From NCBI RefSeq assembly GCF_905475465.1, contig NC_062245.1, forward strand, positions 7,564,001-7,628,000: 64,000 bases of DNA, given 5' to 3'. The notes beneath the pieces are model-generated. The model did no database searches and was not told the DNA's origin. It worked only from the letters and a program-made list of their open reading frames with translations. Each line of letters starts with the position of its first letter. Position 1 is the first letter of the stretch. A program made the translations under genes and the position numbers. Of this stretch, positions 60,231 through 64,000 are shown piece after piece. The DNA is from Pieris napi. Taxonomy: Eukaryota; Arthropoda; Insecta; Lepidoptera; Pieridae.

Positions 60231-61156
60231 TTTATTAATTTTTACTGAACATACAGTATTTTGATTTAAGATAAATTAGACCACTGTATGTACAGAGAGA
60301 AACATATATAGATACAGATGTATGCTATTTATTAATTTACTAGTTTATTATAAATAATATATTTTCATTTATAAAATTGTGAACACTGTATGAGCACTGT
60401 AGCATATCCAAGGTAATTGGCCCTACAAAAGCTCTTTTCTGCTGTGTAAAAGTTGAAATCGTTTTAACTAGTAATGAGTTCATCATAAAAAGGATAGGAA
60501 GGATAGGTACTACATACAAAATGTATGTGAATTTTAATGATGTCGTTTCATTTTACGCTCACCTTATATGTAAGCCCACCAAGAACGCTTGTGTACGGAA
60601 CACGTCTTTAATATTGCGAGACGTTTCTGCTGCATTGCTACAACTACTCTGACTTTCCCTGCTTATATTTATGAAAAAGGAAATGCAGTGAAATTAAAAT
60701 CAACAGACAAATTTAAAAATATAATTTTATAAAACTTAATTGAAATAAAAAACATATTGCTGCATACTTAAATTAAATTTCAGTTAAGGGAAATTTATAG
60801 GCTTCCAATATGACTAAAGTTATGGAAAAATACAAAACAATTATTTTTGAAAAAAGAATTCAAAAGTAATTTCAAACAAATCCATTATCAAGTAACGACC
60901 AACAAAATTTTAAATACAATCTGTATTTCAAATTACATTTTCAAATTTCGAACGTCAAAAACGTCGATTCTACCTAGATCTACTATTCCGTGATTTTTCA
61001 ATGTAGTAAAATCGGTATTAATACAGTTACTGTTCGTCCATCGGGGCGTGTAAACGAGGGGTTGGATGTTAGAAATCAGGTCGCGTCAAACTAGCTCTGG
61101 TTCACATAGTCTTCTAGTTAGCGATCACGTATGCACCATATACATTACATGTTTTT
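60231..61156. other. AT-rich intergenic DNA, nothing recognised
   Basis: No supported gene or repeat. Confidence 0.5.
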
Positions 61157-61353
61157 TTAGGTCTGGGCCTCAGATTTCTGTATCTGATTCATGACATTTT
61201 GTTTTTTCTACTAGAGAGGACAGATCAGCCTTTTGTGCCTGTATTACGCCGTCGACTTTTAGGGTCTAAGTTATGGTTTCTTCACGATGTTCGATAGGAT
61301 GGGACTCCGGGATGACAGTCGCACGCTCAAAACACTAACTAGGCCAACACTAT
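61157..61353 (-). mobile_element. tRNA-derived SINE, minus strand
   Basis: The plus strand shows TTAGGTCTGGGCCTCAGATT (reverse tail), ACGCCGTCGACTTTTAGGGT, TTCTTCACGATG and CTAGGCCAACACTATTA (reverse head). The B box and part of the body are deleted. Confidence 0.7.
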
Positions 61354-61616
61354 TACTGATATTTTCAATATTACTTGAAGTGTAAAAAAAGCAATTCGTA
61401 TAGAGAACATTAAAAAAAATGTGTGCGTGTACTAGGTGTACACACGTAAGAAGTGAAACTTCTTTATGACCTTATTTTTCGAAAAATGACTGAATGATGT
61501 AATATATGCAACTTAACGAAATTGGTTAAATAAACATAACTCATTTAAATAAAACACTATTTTGACCGGATTGAAGTTATGTATTATTATAAATTTACAA
61601 CTATTTAACATAATTT

Positions 61617-61890
61617 TAAATTTATCCGACGTTTCGCGTGCTTTACAGCGTGCGTGGTCACGGTGACTGAAGACAAAAGATGTTGAATGTCAAGAAGGGT
61701 AACAGTTTTGAATACCATCGCACTTTTTTGACGATACTAATTATTTAGGAGTCTCGGAGGACCTTCATTGGAACACCTCCAAGTGAGTTTTGCTCCGGAA
61801 AATGTGATCACTTCCTCACTATTCAAGTCACGATTCACAACGGACCCATCGTCCTCAAAATCATTTTCACGAGTAAAACTTGTAGACGCC
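61617..61890 (-). repeat. Dispersed repeat, possibly a Penelope-like element end
   Basis: TTATCCGACGTTTCGCGTGC, then a 7-bp stem with a TTTACA loop and GTGGTCACGG. Read on the minus strand it gives GTGACCACG, the stem-loop and CGAAACGTCGG, which resembles the terminal repeats of Penelope-like elements as I remember them. No reverse transcriptase is seen nearby. Assignment is tentative. Confidence 0.3.
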
Positions 61891-62183
61891 ATCACTATAA
61901 ATCTGAAAATGATCGCGAGAAATCAGTGTTGATTATGTATGTAAAGCCAAGTTTCAAAAAATGCAAATAAAATAACGCACTTTCACGTGAAAATAAAAAA
62001 GAAACGGATTTATAAAGTAAACTTTGCACTGTAAAACTAATTACCGCTAGTCTAGCATAAACCACATTCAAAATGGCCGATTAAGTTTATAAAATTAATA
62101 GGGATGTGAAAAATAATCGATTTTTTTTAAAGTGAAAATCGATTTTTGTATTCGATTTTAATATTAAAAATAATTGAAAATTC
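61891..62183. other. Unique flank before the satellite
   Basis: AT-rich DNA with AAATCGATTT-type short inverted repeats at 62120-62160, immediately before the tandem array. Confidence 0.5.
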
Positions 62184-63919
62184 GGCGACCAAATATTCAT
62201 ATACTAACTCTAACCTAACCAATCTAAATAATATTTGTTTTTGTGGACAGCTCCGATCTAAATAGTAATTGTTTATTCAAGCCTCGGCTTCTCGGCGTCC
62301 TGGTCGCCTTCGGCGACCAAATATTCATATACTAACTCTAACCTAACCAATCTAAATAATATTTTTTTTTGTGAACAGCTCCGATCTAAATAGTAATTGT
62401 TTATTCAAGCCTCGGCTTCTCGGCGTCCTGGTCGCCTTCGGCGACCAAATATTCATATACTAACTCTAACCTAACCAATCTAAATAATATTTGTTTTTGT
62501 GGACAGCTCCGATCTAAATAGTAATTGTTTATTCAAGCCTCGGCTTCTCGGCGTCCTGGTCGCCTTCGGCGACCAAATATTCATATACTAACTCTAACCT
62601 AACCAATCTAAATAATATTTGTTTTTGTGGACAGCTCCGATCTAAATAGTAATTGTTTATTCAAGCCTCGGCTTCTCGGCGTCCTGGTCGCCTTCGGCGA
62701 CCAAATATTCATATACTAACTCTAACCTAACCAATCTAAATAATATTTTTTTTTGTGAACAGCTCCGATCTAAATAGTAATTGTTTATTCAAGCCTCGGC
62801 TTCTCGGCGTCCTGGTCGCCTTCGGCGACCAAATATTCATATACTAACTCTAACCTAACCAATCTAAATAATATTTGTTTTTGTGGACAGCTCCGATCTA
62901 AATAGTAATTGTTTATTCAAGCCTCGGCTTCTCGGCGTCCTGGTCGCCTTCGGCGACCAAATATTCATATACTAACTCTAACCTAACCAATCTAAATAAT
63001 ATTTGTTTTTGTGGACAGCTCCGATCTAAATAGTAATTGTTTATTCAAGCCTCGGCTTCTCGGCGTCCTGGTCGCCTTCGGCGACCAAATATTCATATAC
63101 TAACTCTAACCTAACCAATCTAAATAATATTTTTTTTTGTGAACAGCTCCGATCTAAATAGTAATTGTTTATTCAAGCCTCGGCTTCTCGGCGTCCTGGT
63201 CGCCTTCGGCGACCAAATATTCATATACTAACTCTAACCTAACCAATCTAAATAATATTTGTTTTTGTGGACAGCTCCGATCTAAATAGTAATTGTTTAT
63301 TCAAGCCTCGGCTTCTCGGCGTCCTGGTCGCCTTCGGCGACCAAATATTCATATACTAACTCTAACCTAACCAATCTAAATAATATTTGTTTTTGTGGAC
63401 AGCTCCGATCTAAATAGTAATTGTTTATTCAAGCCTCGGCTTCTCGGCGTCCTGGTCGCCTTCGGCGACCAAATATTCATATACTAACTCTAACCTAACC
63501 AATCTAAATAATATTTGTTTTTGTGGACAGCTCCGATCTAAATAGTAATTGTTTATTCAAGCCTCGGCTTCTCGGCGTCCTGGTCGCCTTCGGCGACCAA
63601 ATATTCATATACTAACTCTAACCTAACCAATCTAAATAATATTTTTTTTTGTGAACAGCTCCGATCTAAATAGTAATTGTTTATTCAAGCCTCGGCTTCT
63701 CGGCGTCCTGGTCGCCTTCGGCGACCAAATATTCATATACTAACTCTAACCTAACCAATCTAAATAATATTTTTTTTTGTGAACAGCTCCGATCTAAATA
63801 GTAATTGTTTATTCAAGCCTCGGCTTCTCGGCGTCCTGGTCGCCTTCGGCGACCAAATATTCATATACTAACTCTAACCTAACCAATCTAAATAATATTT
63901 GTTTTTGTGGACAGCTCCG
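62184..63919. repeat. 128-bp tandem satellite, about 13.6 copies
   Basis: Monomers start with GGCGACCAAATATTCATATA at 62184, 62312, 62440 and every 128 bases to 63848; the last is cut at 63919. Two variants exist: A with ATTTGTTTTTGTGGACAG and B with ATTTTTTTTTGTGAACAG. Their order is A B A A B A A B A A A B B A, so the first nine form three A-B-A trimers. Elsewhere monomers are almost identical, showing recent homogenisation. Each carries a GC-rich block with two small hairpins: AAGCC-TC-GGCTT and TGGTCGCC-TTC-GGCGACCA. Confidence 0.95.
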
Positions 63920-64000
63920 GCGCTACGGGAAATGCAGCCCCTCCACCCTTGCGTACCAAAGCACAGGCATTTTATTCAAGCCTCCGCAACCTCGGCTTTT
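63920..64000. repeat. Break or variant at the satellite end
   Basis: After GTGGACAGCTCCG the array switches to GCGCTACGGGAAATGCAGCC, then returns to a satellite-like TTATTCAAGCCTCCGCAACC. This looks like a variant monomer carrying an insertion or replacement, or the original longer unit from which the array grew. The window ends here. Confidence 0.5.

Noticed and set aside
62205..63880. Telomeric repeat (CCTAA) tract
   Set aside because: Only one to two CCTAA-like words per 128-bp monomer; not a telomeric array.
62184..63919. CRISPR-like array
   Set aside because: Contiguous 128-bp tandem units with no unique spacers, in a eukaryotic genome.

Overview
The window reads as lepidopteran (moth or butterfly) genomic DNA. 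It is strongly AT-rich, almost gene-free, and full of repeat types I associate with Lepidoptera: Helitrons ending in CTAG and inserted between A and T, tRNA-derived SINEs with A and B boxes, decayed LINE reverse-transcriptase tails, and PIF/Harbinger-like MITEs. The one intact protein gene is a clear insect serotonin receptor. There are no bacterial features. All family names come from motif recognition by eye and none has been checked against a database.

Layout. 1-34,765: repeat-rich intergenic or intronic DNA. It holds Helitrons at 2767, 4085, 7640, 14007, 15732, 17904 and 31561; SINEs at 8755, 12968, 16562, 16980, 27300 and 33472; a Harbinger-like element at 10910; a hairpin and a MITE at 13342-13737; a 1.44-kb near-perfect palindrome at 21011-22449; and several LINE tails. 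Two exon-like islands (1212-1259 and 10541-10632) have good splice sites and compatible phases, and may be exons of an unannotated transcript.

34,766-37,790: the 5-HT7-type serotonin receptor gene. A 5' leader with five upstream ATGs follows a strong splice acceptor. Coding exon 1 is 35171-36127, a 940-bp phase-0 intron follows, and coding exon 2 is 37068-37790. Together they encode a 559-residue Gs-type GPCR with all class A landmarks intact.

37,791-62,183: AT-rich DNA with more SINEs (38696, 46855 with a perfect 14-bp target duplication, 61157), RTE-type LINE fragments (42824, 51735, 52370), a pair of nested Harbinger-like MITEs of one family (43493-44269 and 43731-43893), three more Helitrons (50122, 52511, 57073), a pogo-like terminus with reiterated motifs (58837) and a further retroelement fragment (60075).

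62,184-63,919: a tandem satellite of a 128-bp monomer, about 13.6 copies. Two monomer variants run in a partly regular A-B-A trimer order.

The receptor is the only locus with a clear cellular role. The remaining features are mobile-element history. The observations most worth a second look are the candidate hidden exons, the giant palindrome, the nested MITEs with two separate target duplications, the satellite with emerging higher-order structure, and the upstream ORFs in the receptor leader.
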